A stretch of DNA of 64,000 bases from Caproicibacter sp002399225 (GCA_036756705.1 DAIOKN010000010.1:1-64000); one strand, 5' to 3'; shown: positions 25,169 through 34,031, numbered from the stretch's first letter. Numbers and translations are program-made. Notes: a model not told the origin generated them from the sequence alone.

Positions 25169-26443
25169 TTACCGAACCAAAATACCGTTGTCGGTGGATT
25201 GCAGGATCAGAATTTCTTCCTCATAGCCGGTTTTGGCGTTCATGTAAACCAGGACGCGGTCACCGTTTTTGCCTTGGCACTGAAATTCCCAGCACAGCAC
25301 CTCATTGAGGCCGGGGGTCGGGATGACCGCCAGGCGGCTTTTCTGAACCGTCAGATTCGGACTGACTTTTTTTTGTGCATCGGCGGCGGAAAGCGACGCG
25401 CTCAGCTTTCGGCCGGTGTGGTTCATCAGGTAGCCTTCCGCCTGAAACCGCACGATATCTCCGCTGTCCAGTGCGACTCCCACTTTAATGAGGTCCGGGT
25501 AGCACAGGATTCCATCCTGCAAAGAGGCGTAGTTCACCACGCAGATACCGTCGCTGATCATATAATAGGATTCTTTCATGTTCTGAATTCCGTGTTTTTC
25601 CAGAAACGCGCGCGCCTTTTTGAAAGCCGCGCGGTGGTCCAGCTTGCTTTTTGAAACGGTGCGGGTGTTTGCCATGTTGATAATATATCCCCCGGCCTTC
25701 GTGACGGAGATTTGCACGGACCCGTCTTTCGATGCGAAATTATAGGTCGGCAGACTGCCGGAAGTGTCCTGCGTATGAGTCAACTGCGTTTGGCTCAGAC
25801 CGGAAAATTCTGCGGCGATGCTTTGCGCGTTGCCCTGCGGGATGGTTTTCTTTCCTTCGGTCATCTTCGGCTTTTTCTGGCCGATATGGTCGGAAAACGG
25901 CCCGTCGTAAATCATAGAGGGAAAATTGGTAAAGTCCTGCTCCGTGTTTTTCAGGGAATCGTTAAAGTTTGACGCACTGAAGTCCGGGTTGACGTTTTGC
26001 AGGTCGCTCTGAAGCTTTTTGGAATAGGATTCCAGGTTTTCCATCGACTGAAATTCCTGTTTGCTGATCGGCTGCCCTTCCGAAATTTTCTTGGAAAGGC
26101 TCATCGAAAAATCTCCGATCTGCGAAATGAATTTGCTGACATTGTCGACGGAGGCGTCGGTCAGCGGCAGAGTGGAAAGTGCGGCCTTTGCCATGCTGGA
26201 CTCCCGCATCAGCTTTGCGGCAAGGCCGTTCTGCTCCGTCGCCGTGTTTGCATATACCGCTTTGTTCAGCGTTAACTGGATGTTATCGACACAGTCGCGC
26301 AGGTCATTCAGCGAGCGCGTGTAGCCGTACTGTAAATCCCTTTTATACTGTTCGGCCTGGGAATAACCGTAAACCGTCGCTCCCCCCAGGGAAAGAATGA
26401 TGGCGACGACAATCGCCAGGGTCGCAATCCGCTTCTTTTTCAT
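25169..26443 (-). CDS. ypeB: Spore germination protein YpeB
   Basis: YpeB localises and protects the cortex-lytic enzyme SleB in spores. The 424-residue product has an N-terminal membrane anchor (residues about 6-26), a long helical region (about 30-220) and C-terminal PepSY-type repeats with 'AGGYIINMANTRTV', 'KARAFLEKHG' and 'CVVNYA' motifs. The start at 26443 begins MKKKRIATLAIVV after AGAGGTG. An upstream in-frame extension of 66 codons is non-coding in character. sleB, its usual partner in the same operon, is not adjacent. Its presence indicates a spore former. Confidence 0.88.
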   Translation of the reverse strand: MKKKRIATLAIVVAIILSLGGATVYGYSQAEQYKRDLQYGYTRSLNDLRDCVDNIQLTLNKAVYANTATEQNGLAAKLMRESSMAKAALSTLPLTDASVDNVSKFISQIGDFSMSLSKKISEGQPISKQEFQSMENLESYSKKLQSDLQNVNPDFSASNFNDSLKNTEQDFTNFPSMIYDGPFSDHIGQKKPKMTEGKKTIPQGNAQSIAAEFSGLSQTQLTHTQDTSGSLPTYNFASKDGSVQISVTKAGGYIINMANTRTVSKSKLDHRAAFKKARAFLEKHGIQNMKESYYMISDGICVVNYASLQDGILCYPDLIKVGVALDSGDIVRFQAEGYLMNHTGRKLSASLSAADAQKKVSPNLTVQKSRLAVIPTPGLNEVLCWEFQCQGKNGDRVLVYMNAKTGYEEEILILQSTDNGILVR

Positions 26444-26563
26444 GGTTTCACCTCTGACTTTAGTTTCAGGCTGAAAAGGAACAAATATACGTTTTACAGT
26501 GAGAAGAGATCGGATTTTTCCACATCTCCGTCTTTTTGCAGTCACATTTTTAAACGTCTGTAC

Positions 26564-26592
26564 TGTACAAAATCTAATTTCCGTATTATAAT
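26564..26592 (+). promoter_or_regulatory. Promoter of EAL-domain gene
   Basis: TGTACA, a 17-base spacer and a perfect TATAAT. The 324-base gap between ypeB and the EAL gene (26444-26768) otherwise holds only AT-rich sequence and the roughly 170-base untranslated leader of the EAL gene. I recognised no aptamer in that leader. Confidence 0.6.
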
Positions 26593-26768
26593 AAATTATG
26601 ATTACAATATTGGTAAATTCAAAGAAGGACGGCTTAAACACTAGGTTTTGCTAAGTTTCCCTGGGATTGAAAAAATTCCGCGGAGGCCCTTTCTACAAGC
26701 CGAAAGGGAGTCTGAGGCAACTACGGCAAATTTCACTGCACGGTAAAAAACATCGGGAAGTGATTCTG

Positions 26769-27617
26769 ATGCAAAATTCAGAGAAAAGTCAGCCCTGTGG
26801 CAGCCTTTCCCAAAGACTGCTTCAAGACACCGCCGGCTGCGGGGAACGGCGCCTGATGATCAAATGGCTGGAGGATGCAATCCAAAATGATCGGTTTGAA
26901 ATTTATTACCAGCCTCTTTACACCGTGTGCGACGGCAGTTTCACCGAGGCGGAAGCATTGCTCCGGCTCAAAGGGCCAAACGGCAGCTACATCCCGCCGG
27001 ATCAATTTATCCCTGTGGCGGAAGAATCCGGTCAGATTGTTGAAATCGGCTGCATCGTCCTTCGGCGTGTGTGCGGATATATCCGTCATCTTTTGTCCTG
27101 CCACATTGACATTGAGACCATCTCCGTCAATCTTTCCGTTCTGCAGCTGCTGGCGGAAGATGCGGTGCCGCGCCTTTTGGGTATTATCCGTGACAGCGGC
27201 ATTTCCCCAAACCGTATTCTGTTTGAAATTACGGAAAGCGTCCTGATCCCCAATTATAAGCTGATTGCCGAAAAAATCACAGCGCTGAGAAATGCGGGAG
27301 TCCAGTTTGCCCTGGATGACTTCGGCACAGGATACTCCAATATCACAAACGTGATCAACTTGCCGTTCGATGCGGTAAAAATCGACAAGAGCCTGATTTG
27401 GAACTCCGTAAAAAACCGCCGGTGCAGCATCATGATCCGCGAGCTTACCCGGACGTTCCGCCGCATTAATCTGACGGTGACGGCGGAAGGCGTGGAAACC
27501 GAAGAACACGACCGTTTTGTCAGGCAGTGCGGCTGTGACAAAATTCAGGGTTTCCGTTATGCCAGACCGTTGCCTGTCAGCCGCGCCGAGGACTACTTCG
27601 GGCGTTTTGCCGAATAA
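26769..27617 (+). CDS. EAL-domain cyclic-di-GMP phosphodiesterase
   Basis: It probably hydrolyses c-di-GMP to pGpG. The 282-residue protein is a stand-alone EAL domain (about 30-275) with no sensor domain or membrane segment. The catalytic landmarks are kept: EAL at 62-64, the N in 'ETISVNLS', E in 'FEITES', 'LDDFGTGYSN' and 'VKIDKSLI', and 'AEGVET'. The ATG at 26769 is preferred over an upstream codon at 26667 because the extension lacks homology-like character and GGGAAG lies closer to it. An HD-GYP gene of the same pathway lies at 34.2 kb. Confidence 0.88.
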   Translation: MQNSEKSQPCGSLSQRLLQDTAGCGERRLMIKWLEDAIQNDRFEIYYQPLYTVCDGSFTEAEALLRLKGPNGSYIPPDQFIPVAEESGQIVEIGCIVLRRVCGYIRHLLSCHIDIETISVNLSVLQLLAEDAVPRLLGIIRDSGISPNRILFEITESVLIPNYKLIAEKITALRNAGVQFALDDFGTGYSNITNVINLPFDAVKIDKSLIWNSVKNRRCSIMIRELTRTFRRINLTVTAEGVETEEHDRFVRQCGCDKIQGFRYARPLPVSRAEDYFGRFAE

Positions 27618-27636
27618 ACTTAAGACCTGAAAAAGA

Positions 27637-27681
27637 AGAGATGCGCGCGGTTCCTTTTTACAGGTCCGCGCGTATCTCTTT
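27637..27681 (+). terminator. Terminator of EAL gene
   Basis: A GAGATGCGCGCGG...CCGCGCGTATCTC stem is followed by a T-rich stretch, 20 bases after the stop. Confidence 0.75.
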
Positions 27682-27736
27682 GCTTTGCTGATTTCGGCCG
27701 GTTTTCCGCCCGGCTTTTCCCTTCGCCCGATTTCGC

Positions 27737-27765
27737 TTGATATTTCCAGCATCTGCAAGTATAAT
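27737..27765 (+). promoter_or_regulatory. Promoter of murD operon
   Basis: TTGATA, a 17-base spacer and a perfect TATAAT, about 40 bases before murD. Confidence 0.7.
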
Positions 27766-27807
27766 AAGAACAATTGCATGGCCCAATTTTTGGAGGAAGA
27801 AAAAAGA

Positions 27808-29196
27808 GTGGATATTCAGGGCTTTTATCGTCAGATCAAGGGGAGATCCGTCGCGTTCTGCGGCATCGGCGGAAGCAATCTGCCGCTTGCAATTTCTTTT
27901 GCGGAGAAAGGGGCCGTCGTCACGGCGCGCGACAGACGCCCGGCGGACAAACTCGGCGAAGCGGCGGACAAGCTTCGCAAAGCCGGTGTTCGGCTTCGCT
28001 GCGGGGAGGATTACCTTGCGGATCTTGAAGAAGAGATTATTTTCCGCACACCCGCGATGCCGTATACTTTGCCGGAATTGGATGCGGCCCGCGCCCGTGG
28101 GGCCGCCGTTACGTCTGAAATGGAGATCTTTTTTGAAACCTGCCCGTGCCGGATTTTTGCCGTGACAGGCAGCGACGGAAAGACCACCACCTCGACCATT
28201 ATTGCAAAAATCTTGGAGCATGCCGGGAAAAAAGTCCACCTCGGCGGGAATATCGGAACGCCGCTGCTGCCCCGGGTGGAGCAGATGAAACCGGGTGACG
28301 CCGTGGTTGCGGAGCTTTCCAGTTTTCAGCTGATTTCCATGCGCCGCAGCCCGCAGATCGCGGTCGTGACCAATATGACTCCGAATCACCTTGACGTGCA
28401 TAAGGATATGCAGGAGTACATCGATGCCAAACGGAACATCATTCTGCATCAGAATGCTTTCGGACGCGCGGTCCTCAACGCGGACAATAAAATCACCGCT
28501 TCCTTCGGCAGAGATGTGCGCGGGCAGTGCCTGCTGTTCAGCCGCATGCATCCGGTGGAATACGGTGCCTATGCGGGACCGGACGGAAAACTCTATTTTA
28601 CCAGCGGAACGGAAAAAACGCGCGTGATGGACGTTTCTGAGATCCGGATCCCGGGCTGGCACAATGTTGAAAATTACCTGGCGGCGATCTGCGCCGTCTG
28701 GGGGTACGCGGGAGCCGGGGACATTTCCAGCGTGGCAAAAAGCTTTCCCGGCGTAGAACACCGCAATGAACTGGTGCGCGAATTTGAAGGGGTTCAGTAC
28801 TACAACGATTCCATCGGCACCACGCCGAGCCGTACGATCAATGGCGCGCTTTCTCTGTTTGACAGGCGTATTTTGCTGATTGCAGGCGGCTATGACAAGA
28901 AAATTCCGTTCGGTCCGCTCGGTCCGGTCATCGCGGAGAAGGTCAAAACGCTGGTGCTCATCGGCCAGACGGCGAAAAAGATTGAACAGGCGGTCGTTTC
29001 CGCCCCGAATTACAGCCCGGAAAACCTTAGGATCTTCCATGCCTCCACCTTGGAAGAAGCGGTGAACATTTGCCGCAGGGAGGCCGAAAACGGAGATATC
29101 GTCTCGCTTTCACCGGCCTGCGCCAGCTTTGGCATGTTCCCAAATTTTGAGGCACGCGGCGAACGCTTCCGGGAAATTGTCAACGCACTGAAATAG
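27808..29196 (+). CDS. murD: UDP-N-acetylmuramoylalanine--D-glutamate ligase
   Basis: It adds D-glutamate to UDP-MurNAc-L-Ala in peptidoglycan precursor synthesis. The 462-residue protein has the Rossmann-like N-domain (AFCGIGGSNLPLA), the ATP loop 'VTGSDGKTTTS' (about 118-128), 'TNMTPNHLDVH' and 'EHRNELVRE' with 'YNDSIGTTPSR' in the C-domain. The start chosen is GTG at 27808, eight bases after GGAGGAAG. Here murD stands outside a dcw cluster, in an operon with two peptidases and an acetyltransferase. Confidence 0.93.
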   Translation: MDIQGFYRQIKGRSVAFCGIGGSNLPLAISFAEKGAVVTARDRRPADKLGEAADKLRKAGVRLRCGEDYLADLEEEIIFRTPAMPYTLPELDAARARGAAVTSEMEIFFETCPCRIFAVTGSDGKTTTSTIIAKILEHAGKKVHLGGNIGTPLLPRVEQMKPGDAVVAELSSFQLISMRRSPQIAVVTNMTPNHLDVHKDMQEYIDAKRNIILHQNAFGRAVLNADNKITASFGRDVRGQCLLFSRMHPVEYGAYAGPDGKLYFTSGTEKTRVMDVSEIRIPGWHNVENYLAAICAVWGYAGAGDISSVAKSFPGVEHRNELVREFEGVQYYNDSIGTTPSRTINGALSLFDRRILLIAGGYDKKIPFGPLGPVIAEKVKTLVLIGQTAKKIEQAVVSAPNYSPENLRIFHASTLEEAVNICRREAENGDIVSLSPACASFGMFPNFEARGERFREIVNALK

Positions 29197-29214
29197 GAGA
29201 GGAGGGATTTTCCT

Positions 29215-30231
29215 TTGGAGGAACTTAGAGAGATGCTTTTCCGCCTTTGCCGGGCTCCGGGAACTCCGGGCGAAGAAGTGTCCGCGGCAAAAACCGCTGC
29301 TGCGGAACTTTCGGGAATTGCGGAAACGCGGATTGACCGGATGGGCAATCTGACGACTCAGTTCGGCAACCTGGATGCGGCGGAACATGTGCTCCTTGAC
29401 GCGCATTTGGACCAGATCGGCCTGATTGTCACCGGAATTGCCAAAAACGGATTTCTGAATGTCGGGCGCTGCGGTGGAATCGACGCGCGCGTGCTTCCGG
29501 GAATGGCGGTTACGATCTGCGGCAAAGAGACGCTCTGCGGCGTTGTCTGCTGCATGCCTCCTCCTTTGCAGGAAGACGGGGAGAAAAAAGTCCCGCCGGC
29601 TGACGAAATGGCAGTCGATGCGGGGCTTTCCCGTACAGAGGCGGAAAGGCTGGTCCGCCCCGGCGACCGAATCCTGTTCCGCACAGAGCCGAAACGTCTG
29701 CTCGGAACACGCGTTTCCGCGGCGGGGCTAGACGACCGCGCAGGGGTGGCGGCGTTTCTCCGCTGTGCGCAGATCCTCTCCGGTGAAACTCTGCGCTGCC
29801 GGGTAACCCTCCAGTTCAGCGCGGGGGAAGAAATCGGCGGATTCGGCGCGACGACCGGCGCTTTTTCCGCAGAGCCGGCGCAGGCGATTGCGGTAGATGT
29901 CAGCTTCGCTTCCCAGCCCGGCGTCCCGGAAAAGAACCGGGGCCGCCTCGGCGGCGGGCCGATGATCGGCATTGCGCCGGTCCTGAGCAGAAAGATCACG
30001 GAGGCGCTGATCCGCCTGGCGGAAGAACGGAAAATGCTTTTTACGCGCGAGGTCATGGGCGGTTTGACCGGGACAAACTCCGACACGATTGCAACTGTGG
30101 GGCGGGGCGTGCCGACGGGACTCATTTCCATCCCGCTGCGGAATATGCATACCCCGGCGGAGGTCGTCGACCTGAATGACATTGAAAACACGGCGCAGCT
30201 GATTGCCGCGTATCTGCGGGAGGTGAGCTGA
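29215..30231 (+). CDS. M42 family metallopeptidase, paralogue 1
   Basis: M42 enzymes are cytoplasmic dimetal aminopeptidases that form large hollow complexes. The 338-residue product keeps the metal and catalytic residues: 'DAHLDQIG' (first His/Asp), 'GLDDRAG' (bridging Asp), 'SAGEEIGG' (catalytic and metal Glu), 'AVDVSF' (Asp) and 'MHTPAEV' (His). It starts with TTG after GGAGAGGAGGG. It overlaps the next, paralogous gene by one base (TGATG). Confidence 0.88.
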   Translation: MEELREMLFRLCRAPGTPGEEVSAAKTAAAELSGIAETRIDRMGNLTTQFGNLDAAEHVLLDAHLDQIGLIVTGIAKNGFLNVGRCGGIDARVLPGMAVTICGKETLCGVVCCMPPPLQEDGEKKVPPADEMAVDAGLSRTEAERLVRPGDRILFRTEPKRLLGTRVSAAGLDDRAGVAAFLRCAQILSGETLRCRVTLQFSAGEEIGGFGATTGAFSAEPAQAIAVDVSFASQPGVPEKNRGRLGGGPMIGIAPVLSRKITEALIRLAEERKMLFTREVMGGLTGTNSDTIATVGRGVPTGLISIPLRNMHTPAEVVDLNDIENTAQLIAAYLREVS

Positions 30232-31262
30232 TGGGCCGCTTTGAGCTGCTTCAGGAACTCTGCGCGGCGCACGGAGTTTCCGGGCGCGAAGATGCCGTGA
30301 GGGAGATCCTTCTTCGGGAGATCCGGCCGCTTGCCGATTCGGTTGAAATCACTCCGCTCGGCAATCTCATTGCCTTCAAAAAAGGGGGAAAAAGGCCTAA
30401 GACCAGACTGATGCTCGACGCGCACATGGATGAAGTCGGGTTGATCATCACCGGAGTTACGGAAGAAGGATTCCTCAGTTTCTCTACGGTCGGCGGCATC
30501 GACCGCCGCGTCCTGCCGGGAAAAACGGTGTGGATCGAGGGAAAACTCCCGGGCGTGATCGGTGTTAAGCCGATTCATCTTTTGAAAGAAGAGGAAAAAC
30601 TGCAAAGCGTTCCGCCGGAGGATCTCTATCTTGACATCGGGGCCTGCAGCCGGGAAGAGGCCGAAGAGCAGGTCCGTCTAGGCGACGCAGCGGTGTTCGA
30701 TTCCGTGTTTGACTTGTCGCACGGCATGGTCAAAAGCCGTGCGCTGGATGACCGGTCCGGCTGTGCCCTGCTGGTCGAGCTGATGAAGGACGGCCTGAAA
30801 TATGACACGACGTTTGTGTTTTCCGTACAGGAAGAAGTCGGGTCAGGCGGCGCAGGGACCGCCGCGTTTGAGGTAAAGCCGCAGGCGGCGATCGCGGTAG
30901 GATGTACCGCGGCGGCGGATATCGCGGGGGTCAAACGCGGCAGGGAAGTCTGCCGGCTGGGGGACGGCCCGGCTGTGTCGTTTCTGGATCGGCAGACGGT
31001 GTATGACCGGGAATATTATCATCTGACATTTGAAGCGGCAAAAAGTGCCGGGGTCAAATGCCAGCCTAAGCGCGCCGTTGCCGGCGGCAACGGCGCGGGT
31101 GCTATTCAGCTTTCACGCTCCGGCGTCCGGGTGGCTGCGGTGTCGCTGCCGTGCCGTTACCTTCATTCCCCAGTCGGAATCATTGCCCAAAAGGATTATA
31201 AGGCAGCGAAAAAGCTCCTTGCCGTTTTGGCTGAAAGGATCGCTGAAACAGATACGGTATGA
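30231..31262 (+). CDS. M42 family metallopeptidase, paralogue 2 with one altered metal ligand
   Basis: This 343-residue paralogue has 'DAHMDEVG', 'ALDDRSG', 'VQEEVGSGG' and 'YLHSPVG'. However, the usual AVDV(T/S) ligand motif reads AVGCT, so the metal-binding aspartate is replaced by glycine. A later Asp in 'AAADIAGV' is kept. It may bind one metal less tightly or use another ligand, or it may be a regulatory partner of paralogue 1. It overlaps the next gene by ATGA. Confidence 0.85.
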   Translation: MGRFELLQELCAAHGVSGREDAVREILLREIRPLADSVEITPLGNLIAFKKGGKRPKTRLMLDAHMDEVGLIITGVTEEGFLSFSTVGGIDRRVLPGKTVWIEGKLPGVIGVKPIHLLKEEEKLQSVPPEDLYLDIGACSREEAEEQVRLGDAAVFDSVFDLSHGMVKSRALDDRSGCALLVELMKDGLKYDTTFVFSVQEEVGSGGAGTAAFEVKPQAAIAVGCTAAADIAGVKRGREVCRLGDGPAVSFLDRQTVYDREYYHLTFEAAKSAGVKCQPKRAVAGGNGAGAIQLSRSGVRVAAVSLPCRYLHSPVGIIAQKDYKAAKKLLAVLAERIAETDTV

Positions 31263-31990
31263 TTAAACTCATAGAATCAAAAAAAGATCTTATTGCTACA
31301 GAGGAAAGCCCGTTTGGGGTCCGGATCCGCTCCATGGCCGAACTTTATGGCGTGGGCGAGCCGTTCGCTCAGTTCTGGGCTCAGAACGGCAGCTCTTCCC
31401 TAGCAAAGCTGGACGACACCGCTATGCTGGAGGCCGGCGAAGGGGACTGGGAGGAACTGACCAGTTTCCTGCGCATGCTGGGGGTGAAGACCCTTTCCTG
31501 TTCGGAAAAAGCCGCTGGCCGCCTCGGCTTTCCGGTATCAGACCGGGGGGAGATCATGCTGCTGCACGGTTCGGTGGAGGATGTGTATCCTTCGGAAACG
31601 GTGAAAAACCCGGGCCTGCGCGAAATTTATGCCCTTCTCTGTGCGGCGCAGACGGAATCGTTTACCCCGCCAGAATTTGAACCCTTTTATATGGACATGT
31701 CTTACCGGACCAGACATGATGCGGCGGTCTCCGTCGGAATTCGTTCCGACGGAGAGCTTGCGGCCTGCGCCCTGTGTTCTTCCCTGACGGAACACGCGGC
31801 GGTTGTGTCTGCCGTAGCGGTGTTGCCGCAGCATCGGCACAAAGGGCTGGGCCGTTCGGTGATTGCCACGCTGACTTCCCTTTTAAACCGGGAACGGGTT
31901 TATCTTTTCAGAGCGGACGGCGAAAATGAAGAATTTTATCATGCCCTGGGATTTGTGCCGGACGGCGGATGGGCCCGGATTGAGTTTTAG
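31259..31990 (+). CDS. GNAT family N-acetyltransferase
   Basis: The 243-residue product has a C-terminal GNAT domain (about 140-243) with the acetyl-CoA pyrophosphate loop 'VLPQHRHKGLGRSVIATL' and a final 'FYHALGFVPDGG' strand-helix motif. The N-terminal ~130 residues look like a degenerate GNAT half or substrate-binding part. It is the last gene of the murD operon. The substrate is unknown. Confidence 0.8.
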   Translation: MIKLIESKKDLIATEESPFGVRIRSMAELYGVGEPFAQFWAQNGSSSLAKLDDTAMLEAGEGDWEELTSFLRMLGVKTLSCSEKAAGRLGFPVSDRGEIMLLHGSVEDVYPSETVKNPGLREIYALLCAAQTESFTPPEFEPFYMDMSYRTRHDAAVSVGIRSDGELAACALCSSLTEHAAVVSAVAVLPQHRHKGLGRSVIATLTSLLNRERVYLFRADGENEEFYHALGFVPDGGWARIEF

Positions 31991-32074
31991 TCCTCCGGCG
32001 GCCGGCACCGCCTTTGCGGAGGGGTTCTGATTGCCGCAGAATGTGAAAAGCCGGCGGAATCGGAACTAGATGGA

Positions 32075-32122
32075 AAAATTGGACTCGGATGATTTTTATC
32101 ATTCCGGGTCCAATTTTTTTTT
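32075..32122 (+). terminator. Terminator of murD operon
   Basis: AAATTGGAC...GTCCAATTT forms a long stem with one mismatch around a TTTTTA loop, followed by a run of nine T. Confidence 0.88.
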
Positions 32123-32275
32123 GCGAAATGAGCCCCGGAAGAGCAAATCGAAAGAAAATGAGGAAGATGAATGAACGGGGCGCGCATACTCGTCCGGTCT
32201 GTCCGGTCCCGCGGCACAGATGCCCGTCCTGCAACATAGTTTGAAGGGAGGCCTGCATATGGGAAGGAGATTCAT

Positions 32276-32455
32276 ATGGTGGTTACTTTGAAAAATGATG
32301 GAATCGCCGAGGCTCTCCTCTTGGGAAAGGAACCGAAACAAGAGGCCCGGACGGCAGGCGGGAAGCTTGTGCGGACCGGCCGACTCCGGCCTATCCGCGC
32401 GGCGGATCTCGCTGAAGAGCGGAAAGCTTTGCGGGAAGAGGGAAGTTTGAATTGA
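32276..32455 (+). CDS. Small protein (59 aa) preceding the lysozyme gene
   Basis: The ATG at 32276 is six bases after GGAAGGAG, and the frame ends by overlapping the lysozyme start. The product is hydrophilic, rich in Arg, Lys, Glu and Ala, with a probable helix at the C-terminus. It has no membrane segment. In phage lysis regions small tail-associated proteins (XkdX type) often stand here, but no family match is visible. Coupling to the lysozyme gene supports it as real. Confidence 0.5.
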   Translation: MVVTLKNDGIAEALLLGKEPKQEARTAGGKLVRTGRLRPIRAADLAEERKALREEGSLN

Positions 32456-33321
32456 AAGAACAGTGGATAGATGTTTCCACGCACAACGGTGCGGTTGACT
32501 GGCGGAAAGTGGCGGATTCCGGCATCCGCGGGGCGATCCTGCGGGCTGGTTACGGCAATCGCCTTTCACAGACAGATTCACGGTTTCAAGAAAACATTGC
32601 CGGCGCGGCTGCAGCAGGCCTGAAAACAGCCGTGTACTGGTTTTCCTATGCGAGCTCCGAAGCGGATTCTCTGCGGGAGTGGGAAATCTGCAAACAGGTG
32701 ATTCAGCCGTATCGCGGCCGTATTTTGTTTATCGCATACGATTATGAATATGCTTCCGTCAGCTATTGCAAGCAGTTGTGCGGGACGGCGCCGTCAGCCC
32801 GGCAGATCGACAACATGGCGAAAACCTTTTTAAACGCGGCCCGTGCGGACGGCTGGAATGCCGTGCTGTACCTGAATAACGATTATCGGCTCCATGTCTA
32901 TGCGGCGGCGACGCTGGCGCAATATGATCTGTGGCTTGCGGATTACGACGGAACCCCGGACACAGCCTGCGCTGTGCAGCAGACGGCAAGTTCCGGCAAA
33001 GTGCCCGGGATTGCCGGCTCTGTAGATTTGGATACCGTGTTCCGCAGTTTTACAGGGGCCGCGACGGCGGTGAAGATTGACACCACGATGGACCTTTCCC
33101 GGCCTCACGGTCAGTACTACACGGTGAAAACCAATTGCCCCGGTCAGGCGGCCGTGACGGTAGGAACCGGCGGGGTCGTAACCGTCGTGCCGTTTCCCAG
33201 AAACGGCACGGAGCAGTTATTCGCGCTGGTGGCCGTCGGGGCGCCCGGAACGGAAACAGGGATCTATACGGCCGCTCCGGGTGAAACGCCCCTGAAGAGA
33301 TTCATTTTTCGTGTGGTGTAA
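32452..33321 (+). CDS. Glycoside hydrolase family 25 lysozyme (endolysin)
   Basis: It cleaves the MurNAc-GlcNAc bond of peptidoglycan. The 289-residue protein begins with the GH25 motif 'WIDVSTHNGAVDW' (5-17), has 'AILRAGYGN', the catalytic region 'FIAYDYEYA' (about 93-101) and 'WLADYDG', and ends the catalytic domain at about 200. A beta-rich C-terminal domain of about 85 residues may bind cell wall. There is no signal peptide, as usual for holin-dependent endolysins. The start is TTG, overlapping the upstream small gene. Confidence 0.9.
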   Translation: MKEQWIDVSTHNGAVDWRKVADSGIRGAILRAGYGNRLSQTDSRFQENIAGAAAAGLKTAVYWFSYASSEADSLREWEICKQVIQPYRGRILFIAYDYEYASVSYCKQLCGTAPSARQIDNMAKTFLNAARADGWNAVLYLNNDYRLHVYAAATLAQYDLWLADYDGTPDTACAVQQTASSGKVPGIAGSVDLDTVFRSFTGAATAVKIDTTMDLSRPHGQYYTVKTNCPGQAAVTVGTGGVVTVVPFPRNGTEQLFALVAVGAPGTETGIYTAAPGETPLKRFIFRVV

Positions 33322-33336
33322 GGAGGAGGCGCTCTG

Positions 33337-33615
33337 TTGTCGGTGCAGAACTTAATTGCCTTGATTAGTGCCCTGGTGGCCTTGCTCGCGCTGCTGGTTA
33401 CGCTATTGCGCGGGATCCGGTCCACGGCGAGGGAAGATGGAAAAACGGCCGAAGTACTGCGCCAGGTAAACGGCAAGCTGGAAACCATCAGCCGGCAGGA
33501 AGCAGCGAACAGCGCGAGGATCGAAACAATTGTCGAACGGGTGGTCATTGTGGAGCAGTCCACAAAGCAGGCACACTTCCGCATCGATGAGCTGCGGGAG
33601 GAACTGCATAAATAG
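33337..33615 (+). CDS. XhlA-like membrane/coiled-coil lysis protein
   Basis: The 92-residue protein has one N-terminal membrane segment (about residues 5-24) and then a long charged amphipathic helix (about 30-92) likely to form a coiled coil. This resembles the XhlA/hemolysin-type partner of holins in PBSX, though the membrane segment is at the opposite end from classical XhlA. TTG start after GGAGGAGG. It stands between endolysin and holin genes. Confidence 0.65.
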   Translation: MSVQNLIALISALVALLALLVTLLRGIRSTAREDGKTAEVLRQVNGKLETISRQEAANSARIETIVERVVIVEQSTKQAHFRIDELREELHK

Positions 33616-33655
33616 AAAAAGCCGGAAGATTCCGGTAGAAAGAAGGGGCTTTTTG

Positions 33656-33913
33656 ATGGACTGGAAAAGAAAACTGGTCTCACGTAAATTTTGGGTTGCT
33701 GTCTCAGGGTTTGTGGTTGGCGTGATTACCCTGTTCCACCCGGGGTCAAACACATCGCAGGTCGCGGGCGTGATCATGGCGCTCGGTTCGGTGATTGCCT
33801 ACCTTGTGGGAGAAGGAATGGTGGATTCCGCAGCGGTCGGCCTGGCAAAAAATTTGACCGGAAGCGGCGGGCAAGAGAAAGATCTTACTGAAAAAACAAA
33901 CGGAAAAGGGTAA
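33656..33913 (+). CDS. Phage holin (phi-LC3/phage holin family)
   Basis: The 85-residue protein begins 'MDWKRKLVSRKFWVA', typical of the phi-LC3 type holin family, followed by two membrane segments (about 13-30 and 38-57) separated by a short polar turn and a charged C-terminus. Holins open the membrane to release the endolysin. Start ATG with AGAAGGGG eight bases upstream. It is the last gene of the lysis cassette. Confidence 0.82.
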   Translation: MDWKRKLVSRKFWVAVSGFVVGVITLFHPGSNTSQVAGVIMALGSVIAYLVGEGMVDSAAVGLAKNLTGSGGQEKDLTEKTNGKG

Positions 33914-33918
33914 ATAAT

Positions 33919-34029
33919 CGGATCTCCTCTGACCGGCAGCGCCGGTTTTCACTGGCCGGGTCGAGTGCATCTTTTGCAACGGACAGCTTGTCTCTCGCAA
34001 GAAAATCGAGGCGGCAGGCCGGAGATCCG
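33919..34029 (+). ncRNA. Unidentified structured RNA or 3' UTR
   Basis: A perfect 9-bp closing stem joins CGGATCTCC (33919-33927) to GGAGATCCG (34021-34029). Inside are several small hairpins: ACCGGC-AGC-GCCGGT, GACA-GCT-TGTC and CTCG...CGAG. It begins five bases after the holin stop and is followed by a strong terminator. It resembles no riboswitch I know. It may be the 3' end of the lysis mRNA or an independent small RNA. Confidence 0.45.
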
Positions 34030-34031
34030 CG

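Noticed and set aside
26593..26768. c-di-GMP riboswitch before the EAL gene
   Set aside because: The leader has some purine-rich single-stranded motifs, but the two conserved GEMM-I hairpins and the GEMM-II pseudoknot are not seen.
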